Of a stretch of DNA of 64,000 nt, positions 63,252 to 64,000 are shown one piece after another. A program made the translations under genes and the position numbers. The DNA comes from Circinella minor (taxonomy: Eukaryota > Mucoromycota > Mucoromycetes > Mucorales > Lichtheimiaceae). The DNA is taken from positions 1 to 64,000 of the forward strand of contig JAEPRB010000160.1 of NCBI GenBank assembly GCA_016758965.1, read 5' to 3'. The stretch's first letter is position 1; every line of letters starts with the position of its first letter. Under the pieces are notes generated by a model, which worked only from the letters and a program-made list of their open reading frames with translations, was not told the DNA's origin and searched no databases.

Positions 63252-64000
63252 ATGACATTGTCAATACAACGACTGCGACAATGCTTATCTATACGAAACA
63301 TTGGATATTTTCTCGTTACTATTGTTATATTAATTGACTTGATTATTATTCAATCACCACCTTGGTATCTTCGATTAATACTTGGTATTTTATTGGCAGC
63401 TTCTACCATAATACCTTATATAAGACGATTCACGATTCCAGCTATGCCCGTATTTGGCTATCTACTGTCATTCTATGCAGTACAATTCGTTCCTACTGAA
63501 TATCGACCCCAACATATTTTTGTCAATATTTTACCTACCTTGGAACGTATTCTTTATGGTGCCAATTTATCAGAAATTATTTCAAATCATCAACATCCAG
63601 TACTTGACATTATTGCATGGTTTCCTTATGGCATTGTTCATTTTTCATTTCCATTTATTTTCGCTTTCATTTTATTTGTATTCGGTCCTCCAGGTTCATT
63701 AGATATATTTGGTATAGCTTTTGGTTGGATGAATGCTTTAGCTGTATTTACTCAATTTTCATTTCCAAATGCAGCACCTTGTAAGTATTTAATGTTTTAT
63801 TTTTAAAAGAGGACTCTTTTATTTTTAATTTAGAGAAACAGAAAGGAAGAAAAAGAAGAAAAAGGAAATTTTGGATGGATGGGTCACATGGTTTTATTTA
63901 CTATTTAAACAACAACAAAAGAGAAAGAAAACCTTGTACGCATACACTCTGACATGAAAAAAAAAAACTCATTTTATTATAGGGTACGAAATGACGTATG
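63252..64000 (+). CDS. AUR1: Inositol phosphorylceramide synthase (AUR1-type), 5' part
   Basis: Exon 1 is 63252-63780; exon 2 starts at 63983 after an ATTATAG acceptor and runs off the window. The visible 180-odd residues show membrane spans (YFLVTIVILIDLIIIQS, LILGILLAASTIIPYI), then LDIIAWFPYGIVHFSFPF, FGPPGSLDIFGIAFGWMNAL and FTQFSFPNAAPWYEMTY. The FGPP block, the FG..FGWMN span and the TQ..FP.A.PWYE sequence are typical of fungal AUR1. The enzyme transfers phosphoinositol from phosphatidylinositol to ceramide in the Golgi and is the target of aureobasidin A. The catalytic His/Asp motifs lie in the missing C-terminal half. Confidence 0.9.

Overview
The window looks like nuclear DNA of an early-diverging, zygomycete-type fungus, most likely Mucoromycota (Mucorales-like); the species cannot be told from the sequence. 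The DNA is strongly AT-rich. Genes are split by many short introns (about 50-130 nt, GTAAGT-like donors, sometimes a visible TACTAAC branch site). The gene content fits a fungus: inositol phosphorylceramide synthase, fungal-type secreted proteins, an ataxin-2/Pbp1 homologue and a GRIP golgin. The Integrator subunit 3 homologue argues against an ascomycete or basidiomycete yeast. Nine multi-exon models rebuilt by hand add up to exact codon multiples, which supports them.

Region 1 (1-18,000) is accessory and gene-poor. It opens with a 376-bp tandem array that runs off the left edge. It then holds a nest of at least six copies of one unrecognised gene family: two intact copies (1630-3261 plus strand, 8949-10934 minus strand), one nearly full-length pseudogene (13980-16441) and three exon-level relics (about 4060-4700, 6139-6455, 12830-13225). 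The copy at 8949-10934 and the pseudogene at 13980-16441 form a large inverted repeat that is conserved even in its introns.

Region 2 (18,000-41,200) is a dense housekeeping block. In order it holds an ER cyclophilin (minus) divergent from an ataxin-2/Pbp1 homologue (plus), a UPF0538 (C2orf76-like) protein, a secreted cysteine-containing protein with a DG-repeat tract, a 3.3-kb gap, an INTS3 homologue (plus) convergent with a CNNM/Mam3-type membrane protein (minus), and a 959-residue GRIP-domain golgin (minus).

Region 3 (41,200-64,000) is sparse. It carries two GH25-like secreted lysozyme paralogues about 10 kb apart (46302-47349 minus, 57047-58173 plus), a small secreted cysteine-rich protein, a single-pass membrane protein, several decayed coding fragments, and a dead PIF/Harbinger transposon. 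That transposon shows a transposase relic, a SANT/Myb-like partner relic on the other strand, and a MITE-like element inserted in the transposase. The window ends inside exon 2 of an AUR1-type inositol phosphorylceramide synthase.

The housekeeping genes work in separate processes: RNA 3'-end processing and transcription (INTS3), mRNA/poly(A) metabolism (ataxin-2), ER folding (cyclophilin), Golgi tethering (golgin), metal-ion homeostasis (CNNM) and sphingolipid synthesis (AUR1). No operon-like logic is expected. No rRNA gene, convincing tRNA gene or CRISPR array was seen.
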